Positions 1 to 11,158 are shown, counted from the first letter of the stretch. The stretch is DNA of 64,000 nucleotides from Leucobacter soli (GCF_910593785.1 NZ_CAJVAP010000001.1:85690-149689), one strand, 5' to 3'. The notes: generated by a model not told the origin, from the sequence alone. Numbers and translations: made by a program.

Positions 1-1152
1 CAGGTGCTTGGCCACCAGGCCGCCGACGCTGTCGACATCGTCGTCCTCGAGATCGAGGTCGAAGAGCTCCCCGAGATCGTCGACGGAGAGGCGTGCGCTG
101 ACGATGAACGATCCGTCCTCCTGCTCCACCGCCTCCGGCATCTCGCGATCGTGCTCGTCGCTGATGTCGCCCAGCAGCTCCTCGATCAGATCCTCGAGCG
201 TCACGAGACCCGAGATCCCACCGTACTCGTCGACGACGAGCGCGAGATGATTCGATTCCCGCTGCATCTGCCGCAGCAGGTCGTCGGCCCGCTGCAGCTC
301 CGGAACGAACAGTGCGGGCTTCATGATCCTCGTCACCGCCATCGCCTCGGCGTCCTCGGGACGCCGCAGCACGAAACCGCTCGCGTCGCGCAGGTAGACC
401 ACGCCTTCGACCTCGTCGGCATCGCCGGTCACCACGGGCACCCGGGAATGCCGCGAGGCGAGCAGCAGCTCGAGCCCATCGCGCACGGTGTGCTCGGCCT
501 GCACCGTGACCATGTCCGTACGAGGCACCATGACCTCGCGCACCAGCGTGTCGCCGAACTCGACGAGCGAGTGGATGTAGTCCCGGTCGTCCTCCTCGAG
601 CAGCGCCTGCTCGGTCGCCTGATCCACCATAGAGAGCAGCTGCTGCTCGTCTCGGATCCCGCGGGACGAACCGACCCGGCCCGGAGTCACCCGATCGCCG
701 AGCCGGGCCAGCCCGGTCGCGATGGGGCCGAGGATCAGGCGCACGATCCGCACGAACGGCGCCGAGAAGCGGATCATGCCATCGGGGTGATGCGTTCCCA
801 CTGTGCGAGGACTCGAGCCGACGAGTACGAACGTGGTGCCCGCGACGATCAAGCCGGCGAGCAGCAGCGCGAACCACAGGTTGTCGACGGTGCGGGCGAG
901 AGTCAGCGTGATGAGCACGGCGGAGAGCGTCTCGGCGGTCACACGTGCGAAGCCGAGCGCGTTCGCATGAGCGGCCTCGTCGTCGGCGATGGCGCGGATG
1001 GCCCCGGCGACCCGCGGCGAATCGTCCGCGAGCGCGAGGAGCTCCGCACGTGAACGGACTCCGAGGGCGGCATCGCTGGCGGCCAGCAGGCCGCCGAGTC
1101 CGAGCAGCAGTGCAGCGGTGGCCAGGAACAGCGCGATGATCGGGCCGGTCAT
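1..1152 (-). CDS. CNNM/HlyC-CorC family membrane protein, truncated by window edge
   Basis: This is the N-terminal 384 codons of a hemolysin-family (CNNM, DUF21) protein; the 3' end lies outside the window. The ATG at 1152 overlaps the ybeY stop in an ATGA. Residues 4-30 form a hydrophobic helix, with further membrane helices up to about residue 150. A CBS-domain pair follows, starting near a VMVPRTDM motif at about residue 206 and ending near a VDEYGGISGLVTLEDLIEEL-type stretch. A CorC_HlyC domain begins after that. Family members are proposed to export divalent cations such as Mg2+ or Co2+. It is last in the HIT-phoH-ybeY operon, the usual actinobacterial order. Substrate is not deducible from the sequence. 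Confidence 0.9.
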   Translation of the reverse strand, partial: MTGPIIALFLATAALLLGLGGLLAASDAALGVRSRAELLALADDSPRVAGAIRAIADDEAAHANALGFARVTAETLSAVLITLTLARTVDNLWFALLLAGLIVAGTTFVLVGSSPRTVGTHHPDGMIRFSAPFVRIVRLILGPIATGLARLGDRVTPGRVGSSRGIRDEQQLLSMVDQATEQALLEEDDRDYIHSLVEFGDTLVREVMVPRTDMVTVQAEHTVRDGLELLLASRHSRVPVVTGDADEVEGVVYLRDASGFVLRRPEDAEAMAVTRIMKPALFVPELQRADDLLRQMQRESNHLALVVDEYGGISGLVTLEDLIEELLGDISDEHDREMPEAVEQEDGSFIVSARLSVDDLGELFDLDLEDDDVDSVGGLVAKHL

Positions 1153-1637
1153 CGGCCCCGCTCTCCGCGTCCGCGTTCGTGGGCGGCGAAGCCGAGCAGC
1201 AGATCGCGCTGCAGACCGAACATCTCCGCCTCCTCCTCCGGCGTCGCGTGATCGAAGCCGAGAAGGTGCAGCATGCCGTGCGTGAGCAGGACCCGTATCT
1301 CGGTGACGGTGTCATGCCCGGCGGCCTCGGCCTGCAGCTCGGCGACCTGCGGGCAGATCACCACGTCGCCGAGGAGGCCCTGCGGCGTCGGCGCATCGGG
1401 ACGCCCCGGTCGCAGCTCGTCCATCGGGAAGCTCAGCACGTCGGTCGGCCCGGGCTCGTCCATCCACTGCAGATGAAGCTGTTCGATGGCGGCCTCGTCG
1501 ACCAGCGAGACGCCGAGCTCCGTCTGCGGATGCACGTGCATCGATTCGAGCACGAATGCGGCGAGCCGCTGCAGGCCGGCCTCGTCGAAGTCGGCTCCGC
1601 CGTCGAAGCCGGACTCGTTGGTGATCTCGACGCTCAT
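1149..1637 (-). CDS. ybeY: Endoribonuclease YbeY (rRNA maturation)
   Basis: The 162-residue protein carries the metal-binding YbeY signature, with histidines H120, H124 and H130 in HGMLHLLGFDH. YbeY is a zinc-dependent single-strand endoribonuclease that acts in 16S rRNA 3'-end maturation and late 70S ribosome quality control. The start at 1637 overlaps the phoH stop by four bases and the stop overlaps the next gene's ATG, so phoH-ybeY-hlyC are translationally coupled. Length is typical of the family. No departures were noted. Confidence 0.97.
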   Translation of the reverse strand: MSVEITNESGFDGGADFDEAGLQRLAAFVLESMHVHPQTELGVSLVDEAAIEQLHLQWMDEPGPTDVLSFPMDELRPGRPDAPTPQGLLGDVVICPQVAELQAEAAGHDTVTEIRVLLTHGMLHLLGFDHATPEEEAEMFGLQRDLLLGFAAHERGRGERGR

Positions 1638-2680
1638 GCTCCGGACTCCTCTGCTGCGGTTCCGCGGTCCGCGGGCCGACGCGCGACGTTGCGCTCTTCC
1701 TCGTACGCCGAGTAGGCGTCCACGATCCGGCCCACCAGGCTGTGCCGGACGATGTCGTCGGAGGTGAGCTCCGAGAAGTGGATGTCGTCGACGCCGCGCA
1801 GGATCCGGCTCACGACCCGCAGACCGCTCGCCGCGATGGGCAGGTCCACCTGTGTCACGTCACCGGTCACGACCATCTTCGAGCCGTATCCGAGGCGGGT
1901 CAGGAACATCTTCATCTGCTCCGGCGTGGTGTTCTGCGCCTCGTCGAGGATCACGAACGCTTCGTTGAGGGTACGGCCGCGCATGTAGGCGAGCGGGGCC
2001 ACCTCGATGGTCCCCGCTGCGAGCAGCTTCGGCACGACCTCCTGCTCCATCATCGAACCGACCGCGTCGAAGAGCGGACGCAGGTAGGGGTCGATCTTGT
2101 CCTCGAGCGTGCCCGGCAGGTAGCCGAGCCGCTCGCCGGCCTCGACGGCCGGCCGGGTGAGGATGATCTTCGCGACCTCGCGGCGCTGCAGCGCCTGCAC
2201 GGCCTTCGCCATCGCGAGGTAGGTCTTGCCGGTACCGGCCGGGCCGATCCCGAACGTCACCGTGTGCTCGTCGATCGCGTCGACGTACTGCCGCTGGCCG
2301 CGCGTCTGCGGGCGGATAGCGTGGCCGCGCACCGAGAGGATCGGCTCGCTGAGCACCTGCGAGGCCGTCGGGCCGTCGCCACGTGCCACCATGCGGGTCG
2401 CCTCGCGCACGTCGTGACGCGAGACGGCGCCGCTGCGACGCGCGACCTCGAGCACCTCGGAGACCACCTGCTCGGCCGCCCGCACCTCGCCGGCGGGGCC
2501 GCTCAGCGTGAGCACATGATCTCGTGCGTGGAACTCGACGTCGGGGTGCTGCCGCTCGAGGTCCGCGATCAGCTGGTCGCGGTGGCCGAGGAACTGCGCC
2601 AGATCGACCCCGGTGAGCAGCACGGTGCGCTCGAGTCGCGCGGGCGGTCGACCCGCGGCGGTGTCAGGGGCTGACGGCAC
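1634..2680 (-). CDS. phoH: PhoH-like ATPase
   Basis: A 348-residue PhoH-family P-loop ATPase. Walker A is GPAGTGKT at residues 146-153 and Walker B with the DEAQN motif is at 242-250. The N-terminal 100 residues resemble the KH-like RNA-binding region found ahead of the ATPase in this PhoH subgroup. The link with YbeY is conserved across bacteria and suggests a role in RNA processing, although the exact activity is unsettled. The start at 2680 shares a base with the end of the HIT gene, so the genes are coupled. Confidence 0.95.
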   Translation of the reverse strand: MPSAPDTAAGRPPARLERTVLLTGVDLAQFLGHRDQLIADLERQHPDVEFHARDHVLTLSGPAGEVRAAEQVVSEVLEVARRSGAVSRHDVREATRMVARGDGPTASQVLSEPILSVRGHAIRPQTRGQRQYVDAIDEHTVTFGIGPAGTGKTYLAMAKAVQALQRREVAKIILTRPAVEAGERLGYLPGTLEDKIDPYLRPLFDAVGSMMEQEVVPKLLAAGTIEVAPLAYMRGRTLNEAFVILDEAQNTTPEQMKMFLTRLGYGSKMVVTGDVTQVDLPIAASGLRVVSRILRGVDDIHFSELTSDDIVRHSLVGRIVDAYSAYEEERNVARRPADRGTAAEESGA

Positions 2681-3021
2681 TAGAGCGAACCCTCCTCGAG
2701 GCCGCCGGCGAGCACATGCGCGTGGACGTGGAACACCGTCTGCCCGGCGTTCGCGCCGGTGTTGAAGATGAGACGGTAGTCGCCATCGGAGTGCTCGTTC
2801 GCGACGCTCTGCGCGACGGCGACCATCTCGGCGAGCAGGCCGGGGTCGCCCGCTGCGAGCTCGGTCACGTTCGCGTATTCCGTGGTCTTCGGAACCACGA
2901 GGATGTGGACCGGCGCCTGCGGGGCGATGTCGGGGAACGCGATCACGCGCTCGGTCTCCGCGAGCTTCTCGACGGGGATCTCGCCGGCCACGATCTTGCC
3001 GAAGATGGTTGCTTCTGCCAT
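2680..3021 (-). CDS. HIT family nucleotide hydrolase
   Basis: A 113-residue histidine-triad protein with the HxHxH motif at H98, H100 and H102 (HVHAHV). It belongs to the HinT/PKCI-like branch, which hydrolyses nucleoside phosphoramidates such as adenylyl-AMP adducts; the physiological substrate is unknown. The ATG at 3021 lies seven bases after a TAGACT hexamer, so the message is probably leaderless and this gene probably begins the phoH operon. The protein has the usual length. Confidence 0.95.
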   Translation of the reverse strand: MAEATIFGKIVAGEIPVEKLAETERVIAFPDIAPQAPVHILVVPKTTEYANVTELAAGDPGLLAEMVAVAQSVANEHSDGDYRLIFNTGANAGQTVFHVHAHVLAGGLEEGSL

Positions 3022-3028
3022 ACCGACA

Positions 3029-3034
3029 AGTCTA
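3029..3034 (-). promoter_or_regulatory. -10 element of a likely leaderless promoter for the HIT-phoH operon
   Basis: TAGACT on the minus strand is followed by seven bases and then the ATG at 3021. This spacing puts the transcription start at or next to the start codon. No clear -35 was seen. Inferred from spacing only. Confidence 0.5.
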
Positions 3035-3091
3035 CTCGGCGCCTCCGACAGACTCGCCCACGGCGTCGATCGCTATCAACAGCGGCGCTCG

Positions 3092-3913
3092 CTACCAGCG
3101 GCCGAGCGCGACGTTGAGCACGGCGAGGGCAGCCGGTCCTGCCGATGAGGTGCGCAGCACGGTGTCGCCGAGGCGGAGGATCGCGGCACCGGATTCCTCG
3201 AGCGCTTCGAGTTCGCCGTCGCTCAGCCCGCCCTCCGGGCCGACGACGAGATGGACATCCGCGCCGGTACCGCTGCCGGTCGCAAGATCGTCGGCTGCGC
3301 CCGCTCCCCCGAGACCACCTGCGAAGCGCTCCCGAGCGTGGTCGCTCAGCGCCCGCTCGCCCTCCGGATGCAGCACGAGCACCGAGGCTCCGCCGCGAGC
3401 GAGCTCGCACAGCTCGGCGAGCAGGACCGGGCTGCCCACCGTCGGGATCATCGGCCGCAGCGACTGCTTGGAGGCCTCGCGCGCGATCCTTCGCCACTTC
3501 GCGACGCCCTTCGCCGCCTTCTCCGCGCCACCGTCGACACCCGCGCCGACCCAGCGAGACACCGAGCGCTCAGCCTGCCACGGCACGATGCCGTCGACGC
3601 CGAACTCGGTGGCCTGCTCGACCGCACGCTCGTCGCGGTCGCCTTTCGCGAGCGCCTGCACGAGCACGATCCGCGGCCCGGTCGCCTTTCCGTACGCGGC
3701 GAAGTCGAACCGCACGGCGAAGCGATCCTTCGCGGCCGAGACGACGGCGCCCTCGCCGAGCGCACCGGCACCGTTCCCGACCATGATCCGCTCGCCGACC
3801 CGCAGTCGGCTCACCCGCAGCGCGTGCCGCGCCTCGTCGCCCGCGATCTCGACCGTCGCTCCGATCGCGAACGCGTCTGCCGATAGGTCTTCGCGATAGT
3901 ACAGATTCGCCAC
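3092..3913 (-). CDS. rsmE: 16S rRNA (uracil1498-N3)-methyltransferase RsmE
   Basis: A 273-residue SPOUT-class methyltransferase that uses SAM to methylate U1498 (E. coli numbering) of 16S rRNA in the decoding region. The N-terminus (MANLYYRED) leads into a PUA-like domain. The C-terminal half carries the knotted SAM-binding motif VVGPEGGLSDGE near residue 216. The start is GTG at 3913, six bases after a TACGCT hexamer, so it may be leaderless. It lies just upstream of the HIT gene, a common actinobacterial arrangement (dnaJ-rsmE-HIT). Confidence 0.95.
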   Translation of the reverse strand: MANLYYREDLSADAFAIGATVEIAGDEARHALRVSRLRVGERIMVGNGAGALGEGAVVSAAKDRFAVRFDFAAYGKATGPRIVLVQALAKGDRDERAVEQATEFGVDGIVPWQAERSVSRWVGAGVDGGAEKAAKGVAKWRRIAREASKQSLRPMIPTVGSPVLLAELCELARGGASVLVLHPEGERALSDHARERFAGGLGGAGAADDLATGSGTGADVHLVVGPEGGLSDGELEALEESGAAILRLGDTVLRTSSAGPAALAVLNVALGRW

Positions 3914-3919
3914 CGCTCC

Positions 3920-3925
3920 AGCGTA
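3920..3925 (-). promoter_or_regulatory. Possible -10 element for rsmE (leaderless)
   Basis: TACGCT on the minus strand is followed by six bases and the GTG at 3913. A GGAG also occurs in the gap but is too close to the start to serve well as a ribosome binding site. Weak evidence. Confidence 0.35.
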
Positions 3926-4006
3926 GGGTATCGACCCCGCACCCGATCAGCGCTGCCCCGCCCGCATCGCGCGACGTCTCGTCCGCCAGGCATCGCCCGC
4001 ACCACC

Positions 4007-4066
4007 CGCGAAAGGCGAAAAAAGGCTGCATGCTCGCCGAGAAGCAGCCTTTTTTCGCCTTTCGCG
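4007..4066 (-). terminator. Long perfect inverted repeat, probable terminator after dnaJ
   Basis: Two 23-base arms (4007-4029 and 4044-4066) are exact reverse complements around a 14-base loop. Each arm contains a run of six A or T, so the structure gives a T-rich arm on either strand. It lies 97 bases beyond the dnaJ stop and upstream of rsmE, as expected for a terminator of hrcA-dnaJ. The stem is much longer than a standard intrinsic terminator. Confidence 0.65.
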
Positions 4067-4162
4067 ATGGGAGTAGTCAGGAGCGACGGTGGTCGCCGGG
4101 CGCTACGGTAGTAGTCGGGCGCGACGGTCTCAGCCGGGCGCGTCCGGTGCGACGCCCGATCC

Positions 4163-5263
4163 CTAGCCCGCGCGGAAGAAGCGATCCCGGATCTTGCCGA
4201 AGAGCCCCTGCTGGAACTCGCCGAGCGCCGGTGCGGGGTCCTTGCGGTGCGAGGCGAACTGGCGGATGAGCTCCTTCTCGCGCGAGGAGATCTTCGTCGG
4301 AGTGACGACCTGCACCGCGAACTTCAGATCCCCGCGCTGCGTCGAGTGCAGGGCCTGGATGCCGCGCCCGCGCACCGTGATCACGTCCCCCGACTGGGTG
4401 CCCGGCGGCACGACGACGTGCACGCCGCCATCGAGCCCCTCGACGGTCGTATCAGCGCCCAGGATCGCGTCCGTCATGCTCACCTGCACGGTCGCGAGCA
4501 GGTCGTTGCCGTCGCGGTTGAACACGTCGTGGTGCATCACCCGGAACTGGATGAACAGGTCGCCGTTGGGGCCGCCGCCCGGGCCGACCTCGCCGCCGCC
4601 GCGCAGCTGCATGCGCGTGCCGGTCTCGATGCCCGAGGGGATGTCGATGGTCTGCGTGCGCCGCTCGCTCACGCGCCCCTTGCCGCCGCACTCGACGCAC
4701 GGGTGCTCGATCACGGTGCCGTAGCCCTGGCAGCTGCCGCAGGCGTGGGTCGTGACCACGTTGCCGAAGAGCGACCGCACCTGGCGCTGCACCTGGCCGG
4801 TGCCGCCGCAGACGTCGCAGGTGACCGGCGATGTTCCAGGCTGGCAGCAGGAGCCCTGGCAGGTGCCGCAGAGCACCGCGGTGTTCACGACGATCTCCCG
4901 CTGCACGCCGAACACGACGTCGGCGAGCTCCACGTCGACGCGGATCATGGCGTCGTCGCCGCGCTCCGCGCGCGAACGCGGACCGCGCTGACCGCCGCCG
5001 AAACCCTGTCCGAAGAACGTTTCGAAGATGTCGCCGAAGCCGCCCATCCCGCCGGAGCCGTCGCCGCCGAGGTCGTAGCGCTGGCGCTCGTTCGGGTCGC
5101 TCAGCACGTCGTAGGCGTGCGTGACGCTCTTGAAGCGCTCCGCGGCCTCCTCGCTCGGGTTGACGTCGGGATGCAGCTCGCGGGCCAGGCGCCGGTATGC
5201 CTTCTTGATCTCGTCGAGAGACGCGTCGCGCTCCACCCCGAGGGTCTCGTAATGATCGGCCAC
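4163..5263 (-). CDS. dnaJ: Chaperone DnaJ (Hsp40)
   Basis: Co-chaperone that stimulates DnaK ATPase and delivers substrates. The GTG at 5263 was chosen because it gives the standard DHYETLGV N-terminus (366 residues) after a GAGAAAGG ribosome binding site. The J domain has HPD at residues 31-33, followed by a Gly/Phe-rich linker. Four cysteine motifs follow: [24 protein letters not shown] and CVECGGKG. The first deviates by ending in Cys rather than Gly. The C-terminal substrate-binding domains follow. It sits directly after hrcA, so it is presumably heat-inducible through the CIRCE element. This is the DnaJ2-type locus of actinobacteria; dnaK-grpE-dnaJ1 is elsewhere. Confidence 0.96.
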   Translation of the reverse strand: MADHYETLGVERDASLDEIKKAYRRLARELHPDVNPSEEAAERFKSVTHAYDVLSDPNERQRYDLGGDGSGGMGGFGDIFETFFGQGFGGGQRGPRSRAERGDDAMIRVDVELADVVFGVQREIVVNTAVLCGTCQGSCCQPGTSPVTCDVCGGTGQVQRQVRSLFGNVVTTHACGSCQGYGTVIEHPCVECGGKGRVSERRTQTIDIPSGIETGTRMQLRGGGEVGPGGGPNGDLFIQFRVMHHDVFNRDGNDLLATVQVSMTDAILGADTTVEGLDGGVHVVVPPGTQSGDVITVRGRGIQALHSTQRGDLKFAVQVVTPTKISSREKELIRQFASHRKDPAPALGEFQQGLFGKIRDRFFRAG

Positions 5264-5332
5264 GAAGGGCTGCCTTTCTCTTCCGGTGGATTCTGAAGTT
5301 CTGGGATTCAACGGCGATGAACGCCGCCCGGC

Positions 5333-6367
5333 CTATCCGTCGGACAGCAGCTTGCTCAGATAGCTGGCGACCGCCCGCACCGTGGCGATGTTCCCCGCGT
5401 AGTCCATGCGCAGAGGCCCGAGCACGCCGAGGTGCGATTGGCTGTCGCCGTCGTGCTCGTAGCTCGAGGCGATGATGGAGGCGCCCTCGAGTCCGTAGCG
5501 CTGGTTCTCTCGCCCGATAGACGCCGCCACGTCGCGCCCGTCGCTCGCGAGCTCCCCGAGGAGACGCAGCAGGGTGACCTGCTCTTCGATCGCTTCGAGC
5601 ACGGCGTGGAGATCGCCCGAGAACCCGCCCGGCCGCGACAGGTTCGCGGCGCCGGCGATCGCGATGCGTTCGCTCCGGTTGGCCTGCAGCTGCCCCAGGA
5701 GGATATCGAGCACCCGCCGCACGAGCTCCGTCTCCCCGGGCTGCGCCCAGGTCTCGATCGACTCGGCGAGCTCCGTCGCAAGCACGACCGCCGTCTCGAG
5801 GTCGTGACCGAGCAGTTCGCCGGCGATGCGCTCGCGCAGTCCGTTCACCCAGGCCTCGGTGACCCGGGCGGCCGGGAGGCTCGCGAACTGCTGCTCCACG
5901 ACGCCGCTGCCGAGGATCAGCACGCAGAGCACGCGATCCTCCCCCAGAGCCACGAGGTCGATATGCCGCACCTGGGTGCGCTTGAGCGAGGGGTACTGCA
6001 CGACGGCGACCTGGTTGGTCAGCTGCGAGAGCACCCGCACCGTGCGCGCCAGCGCCTCGTCGAGGTCGTTCGACTCGCCCAGGAAGCGCTCGATCGCCGA
6101 GCGCTGCGCCCCGGTGAGCGGACGGATCCGCGCCAGCGTGTCCACGTAGAGCCGGTAGCCCTTGTCCGTCGGCACCCGCCCGGAGGAGGTGTGCGGGGCG
6201 ACGATCAGATCCTCCTCCTCGAGCTGCGCCATATCGTTGCGGATGGTGGCCGCCGAGACCCCGAATTGGTGGCGGTCGACGATCGTCTTGCTGCCGACCG
6301 GTTCGTTCGAGGCGACGTAGTCGCCGACGATCGCATGCAGCACCGCGAGCCCGCGTCCGGAAACCAT
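5333..6367 (-). CDS. hrcA: Heat-inducible transcription repressor HrcA
   Basis: A 344-residue repressor of class I heat-shock genes that binds CIRCE. The ATG at 6367 (MVSGRGLAVLHAIVGDYV) was preferred over a longer in-frame extension because it starts exactly at the winged-helix domain and only 13 bases from the CIRCE repeat. The N-terminal domain (residues 1-100, with the PVGSKTIV and SAATIRNDMAQLEE segments) binds DNA. The C-terminal GAF-like domain senses folding state, in other species through GroE. It is autoregulated by the operator immediately upstream and co-transcribed with dnaJ. Confidence 0.96.
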   Translation of the reverse strand: MVSGRGLAVLHAIVGDYVASNEPVGSKTIVDRHQFGVSAATIRNDMAQLEEEDLIVAPHTSSGRVPTDKGYRLYVDTLARIRPLTGAQRSAIERFLGESNDLDEALARTVRVLSQLTNQVAVVQYPSLKRTQVRHIDLVALGEDRVLCVLILGSGVVEQQFASLPAARVTEAWVNGLRERIAGELLGHDLETAVVLATELAESIETWAQPGETELVRRVLDILLGQLQANRSERIAIAGAANLSRPGGFSGDLHAVLEAIEEQVTLLRLLGELASDGRDVAASIGRENQRYGLEGASIIASSYEHDGDSQSHLGVLGPLRMDYAGNIATVRAVASYLSKLLSDG

Positions 6368-6380
6368 GCCGCCCTCCCGT

Positions 6381-6407
6381 CTGGCACTCACGAGTATAGA
6401 GTGCCAG
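6381..6407 (-). promoter_or_regulatory. CIRCE operator overlapping the hrcA -10
   Basis: The inverted repeat CTGGCACTC - 9 bases - GAGTGCCAG is perfect and matches the CIRCE consensus (TTAGCACTC-N9-GAGTGCTAA) in all core positions. On the minus strand the spacer contains TATACT (6393-6398), a good -10 hexamer. HrcA binding would therefore block the promoter directly. It sits 14 bases upstream of the hrcA start. Confidence 0.95.
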
Positions 6408-6408
6408 T

Positions 6409-7668
6409 CTATCCCAGCAGCCGGTGGACGATGGTGTCGGCCAGGAGGCGCCCGCGAAGCGTCGGAACGACCCGCGGCTCGGATCCTCCCGCCCCGAGCG
6501 CGGCCCGGCCGTCCACGAGTCCCTCGGCGATCAGCTCGGGCACCGCTCGCCGCTCGGACGCGGCGAGCACCTCGAGGGGCAGGCCGTCGGCGATGCGGGT
6601 CTCGAGCAGGATCCGCTCGGTCCTGCGGGTCTCGGCGTCGAGCACCTCCCGCGCGTGGGCGGGCGAGACGCCGGCGGCGATCCGATCCGCGTAGGCGCGC
6701 GGGTGCTTCACGTTCCACCAGCGCGTCCCGCCGACGTGGCTGTGCGCGCCCGGGCCGGCCCCCCACCAGTCGGCCCCCTGCCAATAGGCGAGGTTGTGCC
6801 GCGAGCGGGTCGTCGAGGCGCCCCCGAGCACGCCGGCCCGCGACCAGTTGCTGATCTCGTACCAGGCGAACCCCGCCTCGGCGAAGCGCCGATCCGCGAG
6901 CTCGTACATCTCGGCGTGCAGGTCGTCGTCGGGGGCGGCGACCTCGCCCCGGCGGATCTGCGCGGCGAGCTTGGTCCCCGGCTCCACGATCAGCGCGTAC
7001 GCCGAGAGATGATCCGGTTCGCAGGCCAGTGCCGCCTCGATCGACGCGGACCAGTCCTCGAGCGTCTCCCCCGGCGTGCCGTAGATCAGATCGAGGCTCA
7101 CCTGGAGGCCGGCATCGCGGGCCCAGCCGACCACGAGCGGCACCCGGTCGGGGCTATGGGTACGGTCGAGGACCGCGAGCGTGCGCGGCACGGACGACTG
7201 CATCCCGAAGCTGACCCGGGTGAACCCGGCGTCCGCGAGTCCGCGCAGGTAGGCCGCGTCCACCGAATCGGGGTTCGCCTCTGTCGTGACCTCCGCACCC
7301 GGCGCGAGCCCCCATTCGTCGCGCACCCTGGAGAGCATCCGGGCGAGGTCGCCCGCGGGCAGCAGCGTCGGCGTGCCGCCGCCGAAGAACACGGTCGAGA
7401 CCGGACGATCCGGCAGTCCGGCGCGTCGCAGCACCTCGGCCCCGAAGCCCAGCTCCGCCTCCACCTGTGCGGCGTAGTCCGACCGAGCCGCCCCCGGGCC
7501 GAGTTCGCTCGCCGTGTACGTGTTGAAGTCGCAGTAGCCGCAGCGCACCCGGCAGTAGGGCACGTGGATGTAGACGCCGAAGACCCGCGCATCCGCACCG
7601 TCCACGGCGTTCGGAGGCAGCGAGCCGTCCGGGGGCGCGGGATCCCCGTCGGGCAGCGTGCTGGGCAC
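6409..7668 (-). CDS. hemW: Radical SAM heme chaperone HemW
   Basis: A 420-residue protein of the HemN/HemW radical-SAM family. The cluster motif CRVRCGYC gives the CX3CX2C cysteines at C39, C43 and C46, after a YIHVPYC segment. HemW-type proteins bind heme and are thought to deliver it to respiratory enzymes; they are often misannotated as oxygen-independent coproporphyrinogen oxidase. The GTG at 7668 was chosen because it follows the DUF1990 stop by four bases and has an upstream GGGAGAC. It lies between hrcA and lepA, the usual order. Confidence 0.93.
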   Translation of the reverse strand: MPSTLPDGDPAPPDGSLPPNAVDGADARVFGVYIHVPYCRVRCGYCDFNTYTASELGPGAARSDYAAQVEAELGFGAEVLRRAGLPDRPVSTVFFGGGTPTLLPAGDLARMLSRVRDEWGLAPGAEVTTEANPDSVDAAYLRGLADAGFTRVSFGMQSSVPRTLAVLDRTHSPDRVPLVVGWARDAGLQVSLDLIYGTPGETLEDWSASIEAALACEPDHLSAYALIVEPGTKLAAQIRRGEVAAPDDDLHAEMYELADRRFAEAGFAWYEISNWSRAGVLGGASTTRSRHNLAYWQGADWWGAGPGAHSHVGGTRWWNVKHPRAYADRIAAGVSPAHAREVLDAETRRTERILLETRIADGLPLEVLAASERRAVPELIAEGLVDGRAALGAGGSEPRVVPTLRGRLLADTIVHRLLG

Positions 7669-7672
7669 CGCC

Positions 7673-8358
7673 TCAGTCTCCCGTCGGGAGCACGCCCGTG
7701 ACGAGCACATCGAGCTGCGCCCGCGAGGCCTTCAACGCACGCTTGATCGCCGACTTGCCCTTGCCCGGCAGGCGGCCGCCGGGAGGCGGCCAGAGGAAGC
7801 CGCGGGCGATCGCCCAGACGGTGTCGTCCTCGCGGTGCTCGACGACGAAGCATTCCTCGCCGACCACGTCCTCCTCGTCGGCGGCGCCCCAGGCGAATCC
7901 GATCCGTCGCGGTTCGCTGATCGTGTAGACGACTCGGTAGCGGCGGGGTGCGCGGCCTTCAGGCCAGTGCAGCGTAACCTCGGTGCCCGCGGTGACGAAG
8001 GGTTCGCCGTCAGGGCCGTACTCCATGTCCGGGACGGCGACCGGCTGCGGCGTGCCGCGGTCGTCGAAGGCGATCCCCGAGTACTGCCCGCCGTCGCCCT
8101 GCGCGATGTTCTTGACGCGGATGCCGACTCCGCGCTGCGCCCGCCAGGTCATGACCGCGGTCGATGCGACGAGGAACCGATCGGATCCGCTGCCCAGGCG
8201 CACCTCGAGCTCGTACGGCGTGCTGCCCTCTGGCGGGAAGCGCATCAGGTCGGGCGCCGCGGAAGCGCCGACCGCGGCGTAGACGGCGCCCTGGTCGATG
8301 TGGGTGCTGCGCCGCTGCGGGCCCGCCGCGGCGTCCGGTCCGTCCGACTCGGCGGCGG

Positions 8359-8362
<4 letters not shown>
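7673..8362 (-). CDS. DUF1990 (UPF0548) protein
   Basis: A 229-residue DUF1990 protein of unknown function. The GTG at 8362 overlaps the lepA stop (GTGA), so it is translationally coupled to lepA. The N-terminus after a short polar leader contains the family's [12 protein letters not shown] motif, and the middle has VGIRVKN and EVTLHWPEG segments. The C-terminus is basic and is preceded by a proline/glycine-rich linker (FLWPPPGG). No catalytic residues can be assigned. The N-terminal ten or so residues are poorly constrained. Confidence 0.8.
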
Positions 8363-10227
<1,865 letters not shown>

Positions 10228-10321
10228 TGCGAGCTATTCTCTCATGCTCGGCACCCCCTTGCGCTCCATACCGTCGTGCGCCGCGTCCTCGCGCTTCGTT
10301 GCCCGAGTCGCACCGGGCTGG

Positions 10322-10327
10322 GAGAAT
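10322..10327 (+). promoter_or_regulatory. Possible -10 for the MOSC gene (leaderless)
   Basis: GAGAAT is followed by six bases and the ATG at 10334. The spacing is the same as that of the other leaderless candidates in this window. No clear -35 was seen. Confidence 0.35.
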
Positions 10328-10333
10328 GACGGG

Positions 10334-11134
10334 ATGCCGCACGTCGCAGCGCTCTACCGCTACCCGGTCAAGGGGTTCACTCCCGAACCGCTCGACGAAC
10401 TCGTCGTGCAGCGCGACGGCCGGATCGCCGGTGATCGCGTGCTCGCATTCCGTTTCGCCGATGCGGCGACTCCCGAGTCCCTCGACGGACTCGACTACTG
10501 GCCGAAGTCGAAGGGGCTGTCGCTGCAGGACTTCCCGGCGCTCGCGGCGCTGCGCCTCAGCTACGACGAGGACTCGCGCAGGGTCCGGATCCTGCACGGC
10601 GATGTCGAGCTCGTCGAGGCGGGGCTCGATCCCGCCGGGCGGCACGACCTCGTCGAGACCATCACCGCCTACGTGCAGGACTCGCCGTGGGCGCCGCGGC
10701 TCGCCCGGCCCGGCCGGCTGCCGCTCGAGCTCGTCGGGGACGGTACGAGCTCCCGATTCCAGGATCGCCCGCGCGGATACGTCACGATCCACGGGCGGAG
10801 CAGCGTGACGGAACTGAACGAGCGCCTCGGCGCCCCGATCGACGACCGACGGTTCCGCTCGAACATCGTCGTCGAGGGCTTCGCCCCGCGTGCCGAGCTC
10901 GGCTGGACGGGCGCCGTGCGCATCGGCGGCGTCGAGTTCATCGGGGAGGGCCCCATCGTGCGCTGCCTCGCCACGCACGCGAACCCCGACACCGGCGAAC
11001 GCGACGCACGCGTGCTCACCGCGCTGACACGGGATCTCGGCCTCTCCGAGCCCACGCTTGGGCGGCTCCTCCTGCTCTCGGGCGTGGGCGGCACGATCCG
11101 CGTCGGCGACGAAGTGGTCGTCGACGAGAGCTGA
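10334..11134 (+). CDS. MOSC domain-containing protein
   Basis: A 266-residue protein with an N-terminal MOSC beta-barrel region (LYRYPVKGF near residue 8) and a C-terminal MOSC domain (residues about 130-260). MOSC domains occur in molybdenum cofactor sulfurases and mARC-type N-hydroxylated-compound reductases. The conserved cysteine of the mARC/sulfurase type may be the one in GPIVRCLATHAN near residue 216, followed by NPDTGERD. The ATG at 10334 is preferred to longer in-frame extensions that run into the lepA promoter region. The substrate is unknown. Confidence 0.85.
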   Translation: MPHVAALYRYPVKGFTPEPLDELVVQRDGRIAGDRVLAFRFADAATPESLDGLDYWPKSKGLSLQDFPALAALRLSYDEDSRRVRILHGDVELVEAGLDPAGRHDLVETITAYVQDSPWAPRLARPGRLPLELVGDGTSSRFQDRPRGYVTIHGRSSVTELNERLGAPIDDRRFRSNIVVEGFAPRAELGWTGAVRIGGVEFIGEGPIVRCLATHANPDTGERDARVLTALTRDLGLSEPTLGRLLLLSGVGGTIRVGDEVVVDES

Positions 11135-11158
11135 AGCCCGGTTCGGCGAGAGATCTGC

